This document shows, one piece after another, positions 34,182 to 43,374 of a DNA stretch of 47,063 bases. Source of the DNA: Pseudomonas sp. GM78 (GTDB taxonomy: Bacteria > Pseudomonadota > Gammaproteobacteria > Pseudomonadales > Pseudomonadaceae); contig NZ_AKJF01000032.1 in assembly GCF_000282475.1 (NCBI RefSeq), positions 1-47,063 on the forward strand. The letters run 5' to 3'. Each line of letters begins with the position of its first letter. Position 1 is the first letter of the stretch. The translations under genes and the position numbers were made by a program. The notes beneath the pieces are model-generated. The model was not told the DNA's origin. It did not search any database and was given only the letters and a program-made list of their open reading frames with translations.

Positions 34182-34997
34182 TCAGGCCAGTTCCGCCACC
34201 TTCGCCGCCTTCAACTGCGCCTCCCGCGCCTGGGCATCGGCCAACCGATACAGCTCGATCGTGCCATCCCAATGCTCGATCAGCGCCGTGCAGGACTCCA
34301 CCCAGTCGCCGCAATTGAGGTAATCCACCTCGCCCACCTTGCGGATCTCGGCATGGTGAATGTGCCCGCACACCACCCCATGCAACTCGCGCTTGACGCA
34401 CTCATGGGCAATGGCCTCTTCAAAATCGCTGATGAAACTGACCGCGGTCTTCACCTTGTGCTTGAGGTACGCCGACAGCGACCAGTAGCCATAGCCATAG
34501 CGGGCGCGCCAATGGTTGAGCCAGCGGTTGAGAGTCAGGGTGAATTCGTAGGCCGAGTCGCCGAGAAACGCGAGCCAGCGGTGGTAGCGAGTGATCACGT
34601 CGAACTGGTCGCCGTGTATCACCAGCAGGTGGCGGCCATCGGCGGTCACGTGCACCGCTTCGTCCACCAACTGGATGTTACCCAGGATCAGTTTCGAATA
34701 GCGGCGCAGGAACTCGTCGTGGTTGCCGGTGACGTAGATCACCTCGGTGCCGCGCTTGCTCATGGTCAGCAGGCGCCGGATCACATTGGTGTGCGCCTGG
34801 GGCCAGTACATGCCGCTGCGCAGTTTCCAGCCGTCGATGATATCGCCGACCAGGTAGATCTTGTCCGCGTGATAGCCCTTGAGAAACTGCGACAGGTGCT
34901 CGGCCTGGCAATCGCGCGTGCCCAGGTGCACGTCGGAAATCCACAAGGTGCGCACACGTTGCTTATGACTGGGTTTGGCGAGCTCGGCGCTGGTCAT
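34182..34997 (-). CDS. UDP-2,3-diacylglucosamine diphosphatase-like metallophosphoesterase
   Basis: A calcineurin-type metallophosphoesterase of 271 residues. Metal motifs in order: SDVHLGTRDC (Asp22, His24), GDIIDGW (Asp52), GNHDEF (Asn92, His93), IHGDQFD, and GHIHHAEI. These resemble LpxH, which cleaves UDP-2,3-diacylglucosamine in lipid A biosynthesis; many Pseudomonas carry a second LpxH-like gene, and this longer form may be that one (often called LpxH2). The start at MTSAELAKPS gives a normal length. The gene lies on the opposite strand from its neighbours; no operon partner is visible. Confidence 0.82.
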   Translation of the reverse strand: MTSAELAKPSHKQRVRTLWISDVHLGTRDCQAEHLSQFLKGYHADKIYLVGDIIDGWKLRSGMYWPQAHTNVIRRLLTMSKRGTEVIYVTGNHDEFLRRYSKLILGNIQLVDEAVHVTADGRHLLVIHGDQFDVITRYHRWLAFLGDSAYEFTLTLNRWLNHWRARYGYGYWSLSAYLKHKVKTAVSFISDFEEAIAHECVKRELHGVVCGHIHHAEIRKVGEVDYLNCGDWVESCTALIEHWDGTIELYRLADAQAREAQLKAAKVAELA

Positions 34998-35156
34998 GGG
35001 CGACCCTCAGGACAAGTTTTGGCAAGCTTGACCCGGCCGGGTTAATGACCCATGACAGCCGCAAGTCAGTCCTGTGACAGCGCGCACCAGTCGCGTCGGT
35101 GTAGACTGCGTCCTGACTCATCAACCCTGCAATGAGAGCCTGTAACGAGAGCCGTG

Positions 35157-35915
35157 ATGAGACCGATCCTTACCCTGCGCCAGTACACCGAAGACCTGAT
35201 CGTCCACAGTCACGAACACGCCCAACTGGTGTTCGGGCTGTCGGGTGCGCTGGATTTCGAGGTCGATGGGCGCGGCAGCCAGGTGGTCCAGCAAAGCTTC
35301 GTGGTGATTCCCTCCGGTTTTCACCATGCCTGCGGCAGCCCCAATGGCAGCCGTTGCCTGGTGCTGGATGTGCCCGGTGATCAATGGCTCGGCCAGTCCC
35401 TGGGCGATCATGCCGATGCCAGTCGGCGACTGCTCGACAATGCCGGGCGCTTGTCGCTGGATGCAGGACAGAGCCAGCTGGTGGAGTGGCTGGCCAACAG
35501 CCCGGTCGATGACCCGGTGATTGCGCAACAGGGCGCGGTGCTGTTGCTGGCCAGTCTCAACAACGCCAGGCCCGACCCGATCGGTGGCCGGCGTCTGCCC
35601 TATGCCGCCTTGAATGCGCACATTGACCAATACGCCGCCTACCCGTTGCAAGTCGCCGACCTGGCCCGCGTGGCCGGTCTTTCCAGCGCCCGGTTGCATG
35701 CACGGTTCGTGGCCGAGTGCGGGCAGACACCGATGGACTACATCCGCAGCCGACGCTTGCACAAGGCGGTGGGGTTGCTGCGCAATTCAGCGCTGCCCAT
35801 TGGCGAGATCGCCTGTCGGGTCGGCTACAGCTCCCAGAGCGCCTTTGCCGCTGCGGTGCTGCGCGAGTTCGGCGCATCACCGGGCAAACTGCGACGCGAG
35901 GCTGGCGACAAATAA
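35157..35915 (+). CDS. AraC-family regulator, cupin type
   Basis: A 252-residue regulator: an N-terminal cupin-like ligand domain (HSHEHAQLVFGLSGALDFEVDGRGSQV, about 18-90) and the C-terminal AraC helix-turn-helix pair (about 155-250: LQVADLARVAGLSSARLHARF, PIGEIACRVGYSSQSAFAAAVLREFGASPG). It lies 76 bases before an EamA exporter in the same direction, so it probably controls that gene. The start ATG at 35157 follows GAGAGCC; a GTG one codon earlier is possible. The ligand is unknown. Confidence 0.85.
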   Translation: MRPILTLRQYTEDLIVHSHEHAQLVFGLSGALDFEVDGRGSQVVQQSFVVIPSGFHHACGSPNGSRCLVLDVPGDQWLGQSLGDHADASRRLLDNAGRLSLDAGQSQLVEWLANSPVDDPVIAQQGAVLLLASLNNARPDPIGGRRLPYAALNAHIDQYAAYPLQVADLARVAGLSSARLHARFVAECGQTPMDYIRSRRLHKAVGLLRNSALPIGEIACRVGYSSQSAFAAAVLREFGASPGKLRREAGDK

Positions 35916-35991
35916 CGCGAGTCTGGCGACAGACACGGCGGCGGCCGGCGCGGTTAAATGACCGGACTCACGACCTTTACCAAGGATTGCC

Positions 35992-36885
35992 ATGACCCCC
36001 CGTACCGCCCTGGGCGCCCTGCATATCGGCGCATTGATGTTTGGCCTGACCGGCGTGTTCGGCAAACTCGCCGCCGCCTCTGCGCCCATCATCGTCTTCG
36101 GCCGGGCGGCGTTCGCGGTGCTGGCGCTGGCGTTTTTTGCCCGCTTTGCCAGCCAGACCCGCTGGCAGAAACTCGAAGCCGTGGATGTGCGCCGACTGCT
36201 GCTCAGCGGTTTGCTGCTGGCCGGGCACTGGGTGAGCTTCTTCATTTCGGTGAAGATCGCTGGCGTGGCCATCGCCACCCTGGGCTTTGCCAGTTTCCCG
36301 GCCTTTACCGTAATCCTGGAAGGGCTGATTTTCCGCGAGCGCATCCGCGCCAATGAAATCCTCCTGGTGGCGCTGGTCAGTGTCGGGCTGGTGCTGGTCA
36401 CGCCTGAGTTCGATCTGGGCAGTGGCGCCACCACCGGCCTGCTCTGGTCGATCGCCTCGGGCCTGCTGTTCTCCCTGCTGTCGCTGACCAACCGCGCCAG
36501 CTCCGCGCGCATCCCGCCGGTACAGGCGGCGTTGTGCCAGAACGTGGTGGTCGGTTTGTGCCTGCTGCCGGCGGCGGCCCCGCACCTGAGCGAAGTGCGG
36601 GCCATCGACTGGTTGTGGATCGGCCTGCTCGGCGTGTTCTGCACCGGCGTTGCCCACAGCCTGTTTGTCGCCAGCCTGGCGGTGATCAAGGCGCGGACCG
36701 CCGCGGTGGTCTTCGCCCTGGAGCCGGTTTACGGGATCACCGTGGCCTGGCTGCTCTTCAATGAAAACCCGACCCTGCGCATGCTGCTCGGCGGCGCATT
36801 GATCATCGTCGCGATCGTGGTATCCAGCAGGCTTTCCAGCGGTTCAAGCAAGAAAACCGTTGCCGCGGAGGCGGTATCTCACTGA
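35992..36885 (+). CDS. EamA-family (DMT) transporter
   Basis: An inner-membrane transporter of the drug/metabolite superfamily, 297 residues with about ten membrane segments in two EamA repeats (about 8-142 and 152-285). The motif LEPVYGITVAWLLFNENPTLRMLLGGALIIVAIV closes the second repeat, as in the family. A short Ser/Lys-rich tail ends in EAVSH. The gene is paired with the AraC regulator upstream. Its last seven bases overlap the SelW-like gene on the other strand. Substrate unknown; relatives export amino acids or their derivatives. Confidence 0.9.
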   Translation: MTPRTALGALHIGALMFGLTGVFGKLAAASAPIIVFGRAAFAVLALAFFARFASQTRWQKLEAVDVRRLLLSGLLLAGHWVSFFISVKIAGVAIATLGFASFPAFTVILEGLIFRERIRANEILLVALVSVGLVLVTPEFDLGSGATTGLLWSIASGLLFSLLSLTNRASSARIPPVQAALCQNVVVGLCLLPAAAPHLSEVRAIDWLWIGLLGVFCTGVAHSLFVASLAVIKARTAAVVFALEPVYGITVAWLLFNENPTLRMLLGGALIIVAIVVSSRLSSGSSKKTVAAEAVSH

Positions 36886-37169
36886 GTGGTGCGATCGTTG
36901 TGCCCCAGGTCGCGGTCCGGATCGATCTGGTCGCGGACTCGCTGCTTGAGCACCTTGGCCTCGGGAAAACCGCCATCAGCCTTGCGCTCCCACAGCTGCA
37001 CTTGGTCACAGAAAATGTGAAAGACCCCGCCCGTGCCGGGCACCAGCGACACCTTGCCCAGGTCATCGCCAAAGGTGCTGAGCAGTTCCTGGGCCAGCCA
37101 GGCCGCACGCAACAGCCACTGGCATTGGGTGCAATAGGTGATGACGATTTCCGGTTTGCTGGCGGTCAT
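36879..37169 (-). CDS. SelT/SelW/SelH-family (Rdx) protein
   Basis: A 96-residue thioredoxin-fold protein with a CxxC motif (Cys13-Cys16 in TYCTQCQW), the redox centre of the family; here both are Cys rather than selenocysteine. The motif LVPGTGGVFHIFCDQVQLWERK follows. The start at 37169 (MTASKPEIVITYC) is the family N-terminus; the longer frame upstream lacks support. It overlaps the end of the EamA gene by seven bases. Such proteins are thought to handle redox or selenium but have no assigned reaction. Confidence 0.85.
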   Translation of the reverse strand: MTASKPEIVITYCTQCQWLLRAAWLAQELLSTFGDDLGKVSLVPGTGGVFHIFCDQVQLWERKADGGFPEAKVLKQRVRDQIDPDRDLGHNDRTTQ

Positions 37170-37269
37170 GATCGGCGAAATTCCTGAGGCGGAGGGCGTT
37201 ACCATGATAACGGTCTTTATTGCCCGCGAAGAACGATAACGCGGTACAGCAGGTACACCGCAGCGCCTG

Positions 37270-37296
37270 GTTCGCCGGCAAGCCTGGCTCCTACAG
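37270..37296. repeat. Single REP half-element
   Basis: One arm (CGCCGGCAAGCCTGGCTCCTAC) similar to half of the REPIN copies, with no partner arm nearby. It abuts the FimV-like stop codon. Confidence 0.55.
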
Positions 37297-38481
37297 TTAC
37301 GTGTTGGCGCGAAGGCTGTCGTCAAGGGAAGCGGGTTCGATGGTCCATTCGATCTCGGGCTCGGGCAGCGCTGGCGCTTCGCAGGGCTGAGTGTTTTCCA
37401 TCGGCCCCAAATCCCAATTCGTATCCATCGACAAGTCGTCCAGGTTCAATTGGAACTCATCGGTGGGTGACGGCTGCGATGGCATTTCTGGGGCCAACAC
37501 CGCCGATGTAACAAGTGCAACCGGCGCAAGAACGCCCAATTGTTGAGGATATGCGGGCACTGCCTGAAGTGTCTGCCCTTCATGCGCTGCGGGTCGATTG
37601 GCCTGGAGGTCATGTTGCGAGAGCTCTAGCGAAACCTGATCCTGCTGTCGTTGACGACGCCTCCATGCAAGCAGCAGCGCCAAGGCCAACAGCGCCACAA
37701 ACCCAAACATCCATAGCCAATTCACCCCTGGCTCATCAACCACGACCGGCGCTGGCACCGCCGCTACCGGTTCCGTTGGAGCCTGCTGGACCTCCGCCAA
37801 TCGGGTTTGCAACTCGCTCACCTGCCTTTTCTCAACGGCAATCTGCTCGTCCTGTGCCTGAACCTTCGCGTTGAGCTCATCAAGGCTCGCCTGCAACTGC
37901 TGGCTGTGCAGGACACTGGTGGCCAGTTGATCAGCCAGAGGATCCACAGCCGTTGCCGGCGATTCCCTGCTTGCAGGCAAGGGTGCCACCGCTGGCTGGA
38001 CACGCGGGAATGCCGAAGCAGGACGGTCCAGCGGCGGTTCATCGTCAATCGGTGCAATGTCCCCGGCACCCGGAGGATCGATGAGCACGGTGTACTCACG
38101 CAACAAGCGGCCATTGGGCTGGTCGAGTTGAACCAGAAAATCCAGATAGGGTTCCTTCACCGGTTTTTTGGAGCTGACCCGGATCAGGCTGCGATCGCCC
38201 CGAAGAATGGGCGTGAACGTCAGGTCGTTGAGGAAAAATACGCGCTCGACGCCAACGCGCATGAATTCGTCCGCCGTCGCCAGGCGCACCGACAGCTCGC
38301 CCTCGGCAAGTCCGGCCGTATCCACCAGGGCGATGTCAGCGCGTAGCGGTTGATTCAACGCCGAGTGCAGGGTGATTTCACCCAAACCCAACGCCGGCAC
38401 CCAGGCCGAGTAAGTGACGGCGGTACTGGCCAGCAACAGCCTGGCACCACACCGTACAACCAATAGCCGACTCTGGAGCAT
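37297..38481 (-). CDS. Short FimV/HubP-like polar landmark protein lacking LysM and TPR parts
   Basis: A protein of about 394 residues with the FimV N-terminal domain after a signal peptide (GLGEITLHSALNQPLRADIALVD, ANQPLRA-type motif; about 27-135), then a Pro-rich linker, a coiled coil (about 165-225: DELNAKVQAQDEQIAVEKRQVSELQTRLAEV), one membrane helix (WLWMFGFVALLALALLLAWRRR) and a cytoplasmic tail with short acidic motifs (FQLNLDDLSMDT). Full FimV proteins also have a LysM domain and a C-terminal TPR/FimV_C domain; both are absent here. FimV is a polar landmark for type IV pili and flagella. The ATG at 38481 follows AAGGG at good spacing; an ATG two codons earlier is possible. Confidence 0.82.
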   Translation of the reverse strand: MLQSRLLVVRCGARLLLASTAVTYSAWVPALGLGEITLHSALNQPLRADIALVDTAGLAEGELSVRLATADEFMRVGVERVFFLNDLTFTPILRGDRSLIRVSSKKPVKEPYLDFLVQLDQPNGRLLREYTVLIDPPGAGDIAPIDDEPPLDRPASAFPRVQPAVAPLPASRESPATAVDPLADQLATSVLHSQQLQASLDELNAKVQAQDEQIAVEKRQVSELQTRLAEVQQAPTEPVAAVPAPVVVDEPGVNWLWMFGFVALLALALLLAWRRRQRQQDQVSLELSQHDLQANRPAAHEGQTLQAVPAYPQQLGVLAPVALVTSAVLAPEMPSQPSPTDEFQLNLDDLSMDTNWDLGPMENTQPCEAPALPEPEIEWTIEPASLDDSLRANT

Positions 38482-38610
38482 GAACATCCCTTAGGTCACC
38501 AAAAAACCAATCTGCACGTGTTCGCACATCCGGTACGAACACGATATTGCCGAGTAGTTCTTATAGTCTGCCCAATGCGTTCACTCAAAAGTCTGGCGTG
38601 AAGCTTTGTC

Positions 38611-39045
38611 TCAGGATTTTTCGAGGTTGGCCAGGATGTGCCCGTGAACCCGCATGCACACCTTTACATCGGCCTCATCGACGCCTTCGAAGAGTTCGTG
38701 ACGCAGTTGGGTGGCAATGGTTTCAATTTGTTCGATCAGGGGACGCGCCGGGGCACACAGCACGATTTTTTTCGCCCGACGGTCTTCTACCACCGCCTGG
38801 CGTTGCACCAGGCCCTGGCTTTCCAGGCTGTCGAGCAGCCGAGCCAGGGTCGGCCCCTCGACACCGACGCTTTGCGCCAGCTCACGCTGGGTCGGGGCTT
38901 GTTCGAAGCGCGCCAGGTGCAGCAGCACCAGCCAGCGGGCCTGGGACAATCCGAGCCCGGCAAGGCGACGGTCGAGTTCAGCACGCCAGCCACGCGACAT
39001 CTGGGCCAGTTGCATGCCAAAACGGTGTTGATCGGTCAACGGCAT
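38611..39045 (-). CDS. MarR-family transcriptional regulator
   Basis: A 144-residue winged-helix regulator: the DNA-binding core is about 25-110 (LGLSQARWLVLLHLARFEQAPTQRELAQSVGVEGPTLARLLDSLESQGLVQRQAVVEDRRAKKIVL, given in pieces), typical of MarR/SlyA repressors that respond to phenolic ligands. An almost perfect palindrome of 13 bases lies just upstream (39080-39092), probably its own operator. It stands between recQ and the FimV-like gene, all on the minus strand, with about 120 bases between it and recQ. Targets beyond itself are not visible. Confidence 0.9.
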   Translation of the reverse strand: MPLTDQHRFGMQLAQMSRGWRAELDRRLAGLGLSQARWLVLLHLARFEQAPTQRELAQSVGVEGPTLARLLDSLESQGLVQRQAVVEDRRAKKIVLCAPARPLIEQIETIATQLRHELFEGVDEADVKVCMRVHGHILANLEKS

Positions 39046-39079
39046 AAAACACTCATGATTAGACTGAAAAAAGGGAAAT

Positions 39080-39092
39080 ACTAATAATTAGT
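39080..39092. promoter_or_regulatory. Palindromic operator upstream of the marR gene
   Basis: ACTAAT-A-ATTAGT, a perfect palindrome around one central base, 35 bases before the marR start codon. This is the kind and size of site that MarR-family repressors bind. Confidence 0.6.
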
Positions 39093-39165
39093 CAGCTAAG
39101 CATGAGCCTTGGCTGGAGGCAAGGCTTGTTCTGTACTGAATCGTTACATCAGCGGGACCGGTCGC

Positions 39166-41292
39166 TCAAAGTTCGAATTCGGACTGCAGGGCGGCGCGAA
39201 CACAGTACAAAACCCCTTCCGGCACCCGACCGGCAAACAGCGCGGAAATTTCCGACACCGGCGGTAACTCGCCCTCACCGTCGAGGAACGCATCCTGGAC
39301 TTCGCCCATCAAGTCCTCCGGCAGATCCAGCGCCTGCTCCAGCGACAGCTGCTGCTTGCCGATCGCCTCCGCGAGCAGGGTGTAGACGTTCTTTTCCGAG
39401 CACTGCAACTGCCCGGCGATCTGCAACGGCGTCATGCCGGCACGCGCCAGGGTGATCAGCTCGTGGCGCAGGTCTGCCACCACTTTCGGTGCTTCGGCCT
39501 GGCCCCCGAGGACTTCGAGGAACGCCTCGCCATAACGCTCCAGCTTGCGTGCGCCGACGCCGCTGACCCGGGCCATTTGCGCCATCGTAGTCGGTTGGCT
39601 GCGCAGCATTTCCAGCAAGGTCGAGTCGGGAAAAATGACGTACGGCGGCACGCCATGTTCTTCGGCCAGCTTGCGGCGCAGGGCACGCAGGGCTTCCCAC
39701 TGTTCGCGCTCTTCGCCGCGCACCAGTTGGCTCGCCTGGCTCTTGCTGCTCTTGGCTGTGGTTTGCGCCTTCAGGTCGCGCCGCAGTTCCAGGGTCACTT
39801 CGCCCTTGAGCAGCGGCCGGCACGTGTCGCTCAGGCGCAGGCCGCCGTAGCCTTCCAGGTCGATGTCGGCCAGGCCACGGGCCACCAACTGGCGGAATAA
39901 CGAGCGCCACTCGCCTTCGGCCATCGCCTTGCCGACCCCATACACCGAGAGTTTCTGATGCCCGAAGTTGCGCACCTTTTCGTTGTCCTTGCCCAGCAAG
40001 ACATCCACCAGGTGCCCGACACCGTAGCGCTGGCCTGTGCGGTAGATCGCCGACAGCGCCTGACGGGCGGGCTCCGTGGCGTCCCAGGTCTGCACGCCGT
40101 CGACGCAGTTGTCGCAATGCCCGCAGGGCTCGGGCATGTCTTCGTCAAAGTAGGCCAGCAGTGTCTGGCGGCGGCAGCGGGTTTCCTCGCACAGCGAGAG
40201 CATGGCATCGAGCTTGTGTTGCTCCAGGCGCTTGTGACGCTCGTCGCCTTCGGAGTTCTGCAACATCTGCTTGAGCATCACCACGTCTTGCAGGCCATAG
40301 GCCATCCAGGCATCCGCCGGCAGACCGTCACGGCCGCCGCGACCGGTTTCCTGGTAATAGGCTTCAAGTGACTTCGGCAAGTCGAGGTGAGCGACAAAGC
40401 GCACGTTGGGCTTGTCGATGCCCATGCCAAAGGCCACAGTGGCGACCATGATCAGGCCTTCCTCGTTGAGGAAGCGTTTCTGGTTGTGCGCACGCAGATC
40501 GTTGGGCAGGCCGGCGTGATACGGCAGCGCCGGGAAACCTTGTTCGGTGAGGAACGTGGCCACTTCCTCGACCTTCTTGCGCGACAGGCAATAGACGATG
40601 CCCGCATCGCTGCGACGCTCGGCGAGGAACCCCAGCAACTGCTTGCGCGGCTGTTCCTTGGGCACGATGCGATAAAAGATGTTGGGCCGGTCGAAGCTCG
40701 ACAGGAAACGCTCGGCCTCCTGCAGGTGCAGGCGTGTGACGATCTCTTCGCGGGTGCGCTTGTCGGCGGTGGCGGTCAGGGCGATGCGCGGGACGTCGGG
40801 AAACAGCTCCGCCAACTGGCCCAATTGCAGGTATTCCGGGCGAAAGTCATGGCCCCACTGGGACACGCAATGGGCTTCGTCGATGGCGAACAGCGAGATG
40901 TTCAGGCCTTGCAGGAAGCTCAGCATGCGAGGCTGCACCAGACGCTCGGGCGCGAGGTAAAGCATTTTCACCTCACCGCGCCGGATCCTGGCCGCCAGGT
41001 CACGCTGTTGTTCGGCACTGAGCGTGGAGTTCAAAGCCGCGGCGGCCACACCCAGTTCTTCCAGGGTCGCGACCTGATCGTCCATCAGCGCGATCAGCGG
41101 CGAAACCACGACCGCCAGGCCCTCGCGCAGCAGCGCCGGCACCTGGAAGCACAGGGATTTACCACCCCCGGTAGGCATCAGGACCAGGGCATCGCCGCCA
41201 CTGGCCACGCGCTCAATGATCGCACCCTGGCGGCCACGGAAACTGTCGTAGCCGAAGATGTCCTTGAGGACGCGCTGAGCCTGTTCGAGCAT
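39166..41292 (-). CDS. recQ: ATP-dependent DNA helicase RecQ
   Basis: 3'-5' DNA helicase in recombination repair, 708 residues from [22 protein letters not shown]. Walker A GGGKS with Lys45, DEAH box at 138-141 in [21 protein letters not shown], helicase motifs IV-VI ([36 protein letters not shown]), the zinc-binding RQC cysteines (CEETRCRRQ... and CGHCDNC) and an HRDC-like domain at about 520-600. The start at 41292 has typical N-terminus; the longer frame upstream does not resemble RecQ. It is transcribed toward marR. Confidence 0.96.
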   Translation of the reverse strand: MLEQAQRVLKDIFGYDSFRGRQGAIIERVASGGDALVLMPTGGGKSLCFQVPALLREGLAVVVSPLIALMDDQVATLEELGVAAAALNSTLSAEQQRDLAARIRRGEVKMLYLAPERLVQPRMLSFLQGLNISLFAIDEAHCVSQWGHDFRPEYLQLGQLAELFPDVPRIALTATADKRTREEIVTRLHLQEAERFLSSFDRPNIFYRIVPKEQPRKQLLGFLAERRSDAGIVYCLSRKKVEEVATFLTEQGFPALPYHAGLPNDLRAHNQKRFLNEEGLIMVATVAFGMGIDKPNVRFVAHLDLPKSLEAYYQETGRGGRDGLPADAWMAYGLQDVVMLKQMLQNSEGDERHKRLEQHKLDAMLSLCEETRCRRQTLLAYFDEDMPEPCGHCDNCVDGVQTWDATEPARQALSAIYRTGQRYGVGHLVDVLLGKDNEKVRNFGHQKLSVYGVGKAMAEGEWRSLFRQLVARGLADIDLEGYGGLRLSDTCRPLLKGEVTLELRRDLKAQTTAKSSKSQASQLVRGEEREQWEALRALRRKLAEEHGVPPYVIFPDSTLLEMLRSQPTTMAQMARVSGVGARKLERYGEAFLEVLGGQAEAPKVVADLRHELITLARAGMTPLQIAGQLQCSEKNVYTLLAEAIGKQQLSLEQALDLPEDLMGEVQDAFLDGEGELPPVSEISALFAGRVPEGVLYCVRAALQSEFEL

Positions 41293-41596
41293 AAAAACTC
41301 CAAAAATCACCGAAACATCCCTGCAAGGCTGGTGCAGAACCCGCAACTTTGCACCGACAAATCGTAAGTACGGATTGCATGACGCTGTGCATTTAAGCCG
41401 CGAAACCAGCAGGGCATCACAAAACGCGCGAGTATACCCGACCCCTGTCCGGCAAAGGGCGCCGCTGAGAAGACACACGAACACCCATGAGGCTCGCTTC
41501 CATGGGGAATGCGCTGCAAATATGCCGTGCGGCTGGCCCAAGCGCTCAAGAAGGCCTAGAATTCCCGCATCGAATATTCCCCAAGGTAGCCCTTTA
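41293..41596. other. Divergent intergenic region recQ / yecA-family gene
   Basis: 304 bases between two divergent genes. No gene, repeat or clear promoter is visible in it; it should hold both promoters. Confidence 0.5.
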
Positions 41597-42184
41597 ATGT
41601 CCTTCGCTGAGCAACTAACCCGCTTGCAAGTCTTCCTCGACGCCGATGAACTGCATGACGAGGCGCTGGACTACGTGGCCGCCCACGGCTACCTGACCGC
41701 GCTATCGATCTGTTCCGAAGACGTTCCCGATCGTGAATGGATCGACGCACTTTTCGCTGAAGAGCCGCATTACAGCAGCGAAGCCCAGCGCGAAGAGATC
41801 GAAGCCACGCTGATCGGCCTCAAGGCGCACATCGCCCGTCAACTGGCCTCCGATGAAGAGTTCGAGCTGCCGTGCGATCTCGACCTGGGCGACGACCCGG
41901 ACGATTCCGAGCTGCGCGGCTGGTGCATCGGTTTCATGGAAGGCGTATTCCTGCGCGAAGAAGCCTGGTTCGAAACCGCCGAAGACGAAGTCAGCGAAAT
42001 GCTGCTGCCGATCATGGTCGGTTCCGGCCTGTTCGACGAGCAACCGGAGTTCTCCGACATCGCCGCCGACGCCAACCTGATGGACGACATGATCGTGCAG
42101 ATCCCGGAAGCCCTGACTGCGCTGTACCTGCTGTGCAACGCACCGGACGAAAAACCGGCGATCCTCAAGCCACGTCACCACTAA
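41597..42184 (+). CDS. YecA/YgfB family (UPF0149) protein
   Basis: A 195-residue acidic helical protein of the UPF0149 family. The start [36 protein letters not shown] and the central [19 protein letters not shown] are the family motifs. Unlike the longer YecA proteins it has no C-terminal SEC-C zinc motif. No function is established. It lies downstream of the recQ divergent gap and starts a plus-strand run with ybaN, lapG and lapD. Confidence 0.88.
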   Translation: MSFAEQLTRLQVFLDADELHDEALDYVAAHGYLTALSICSEDVPDREWIDALFAEEPHYSSEAQREEIEATLIGLKAHIARQLASDEEFELPCDLDLGDDPDDSELRGWCIGFMEGVFLREEAWFETAEDEVSEMLLPIMVGSGLFDEQPEFSDIAADANLMDDMIVQIPEALTALYLLCNAPDEKPAILKPRHH

Positions 42185-42194
42185 GGTTTTGCCT

Positions 42195-42590
42195 ATGGAC
42201 AACCCCATAGGCAACCGCTCCCTGATGTTGCGCTACGTGCTGCTGGCCATCGGCTGGCTGAGCGTAGCGTTGGGGGTGCTGGGGATTTTCCTGCCGGTGT
42301 TGCCCACCACGCCCTTCCTGTTGCTGGCGGCTGCCTGTTTCGCCCGCAGCTCACCACGTTTCTATCAATGGCTGGTCGAGCACCCGCGGCTCGGGCCATG
42401 GATTCGTGACTACCTCGAGGGCAACGGCATTCCCCTCAAGGGCAAGGTCTACGCCATCGGCCTGATGTGGGCCAGTATCCTGTTCTCCTGCTACCTGGTG
42501 CCGATGCCTTGGGCACGGGGGTTCATGCTGACCAGTGCAGTGCTGGTAACCCTGTACATCCTTCGACAGAAAACCCTGCGTAAATCCTGA
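42195..42590 (+). CDS. YbaN family (DUF454) inner-membrane protein
   Basis: A 131-residue membrane protein with an ATG start at 42195 (MDNPIGNRSLMLRYVLLAIGWLSVALG). It shows the DUF454 motif LGIFLPVLPTTPFLLLAAACFARSSPRFYQWL and three to four hydrophobic segments. Function unknown. It starts ten bases after the YecA-family gene and precedes lapG; the order is conserved with lapG-lapD in relatives, but a link to adhesion is not shown. Confidence 0.88.
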   Translation: MDNPIGNRSLMLRYVLLAIGWLSVALGVLGIFLPVLPTTPFLLLAAACFARSSPRFYQWLVEHPRLGPWIRDYLEGNGIPLKGKVYAIGLMWASILFSCYLVPMPWARGFMLTSAVLVTLYILRQKTLRKS

Positions 42591-42644
42591 CTGTCGTTGT
42601 AAACACCACCTAGACTTCAAATCTCTGCACTCGAGCAGCCAGAC

Positions 42645-43352
42645 ATGCCGCGCAGGCCGGGTAGTCCAGGATGGTCAACACGCCGACTTCGGTTTGGCGG
42701 ATGCCTGCTGCTGGCCAGTTTTCCTTTGGCTGTGCCTGGCAATGTCTGGCCCGCTTGGGATTTCGCGCAAATTGCGCAAACCGCCGAAAAACGCTATGCC
42801 AGCCTGGGGCCGACGCAGGGACGTATCCAGTCCTGGAGTGAAATGCTGCAAAGCGAACGCGACCTGCCCGAGCAGGCGCAATTGACTGCGGTCAATCGCT
42901 ACTTCAACCGGCAGCTGGAATTCCAGGATGACACCCGCATCTGGCACCAGAGCGATTACTGGGCCACGCCCGTCGAAGCGCTGATCAAGGCCGCCGGCGA
43001 TTGCGAAGACTATGCCCTGGCGAAATACTTCAGCCTGCGCCAGCTGGGCATTCCCAGCGACAAGCTGCGCATTACCTACGTGAAGGCCCTGACCCGGAAC
43101 CAGGCGCACATGGTGCTGACTTACTACAGCAGCCCCGGTGCCGAACCGCTGGTGCTCGATAATTTGATCGGCGACATCCGCCCCGCCTCGCAGCGCAAGG
43201 ACCTGCTGCCGGTGTACGCATTCAACGCCGAAGGCCTGTACCTGCCCGGCAAGCCTGGCAACCCGCGCAGCGGCGACTCGAAAAAACTGTCGCGCTGGCA
43301 AGACGTCTTGAAAAAAATGCAATCCGAAGGGTTCGCCGTGGGCGACGGTTAG
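42645..43352 (+). CDS. lapG: Periplasmic cysteine protease LapG (adhesin release)
   Basis: Calcium-dependent cysteine protease of the bacterial transglutaminase-like family (BTLCP), 235 residues with an N-terminal signal (LLLASFPLAVPG). The catalytic triad is visible: Cys120 in AAGDCEDYALAK, His155 in NQAHMVLTYY and Asp172 in LVLDNLIG. LapG removes the N-terminal retention module of LapA-type adhesins and so frees cells from the surface. LapD (next gene, 22 bases on) sequesters LapG when c-di-GMP is high. The RTX adhesin gene is found next door. Confidence 0.94.
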   Translation: MPRRPGSPGWSTRRLRFGGCLLLASFPLAVPGNVWPAWDFAQIAQTAEKRYASLGPTQGRIQSWSEMLQSERDLPEQAQLTAVNRYFNRQLEFQDDTRIWHQSDYWATPVEALIKAAGDCEDYALAKYFSLRQLGIPSDKLRITYVKALTRNQAHMVLTYYSSPGAEPLVLDNLIGDIRPASQRKDLLPVYAFNAEGLYLPGKPGNPRSGDSKKLSRWQDVLKKMQSEGFAVGDG

Positions 43353-43374
43353 CCGCCACGCAAAGGAGCGCTCG

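Noticed and set aside
41293-41541. Upstream extension of recQ
   Set aside because: Not RecQ-like; standard N-terminus begins at 41292.
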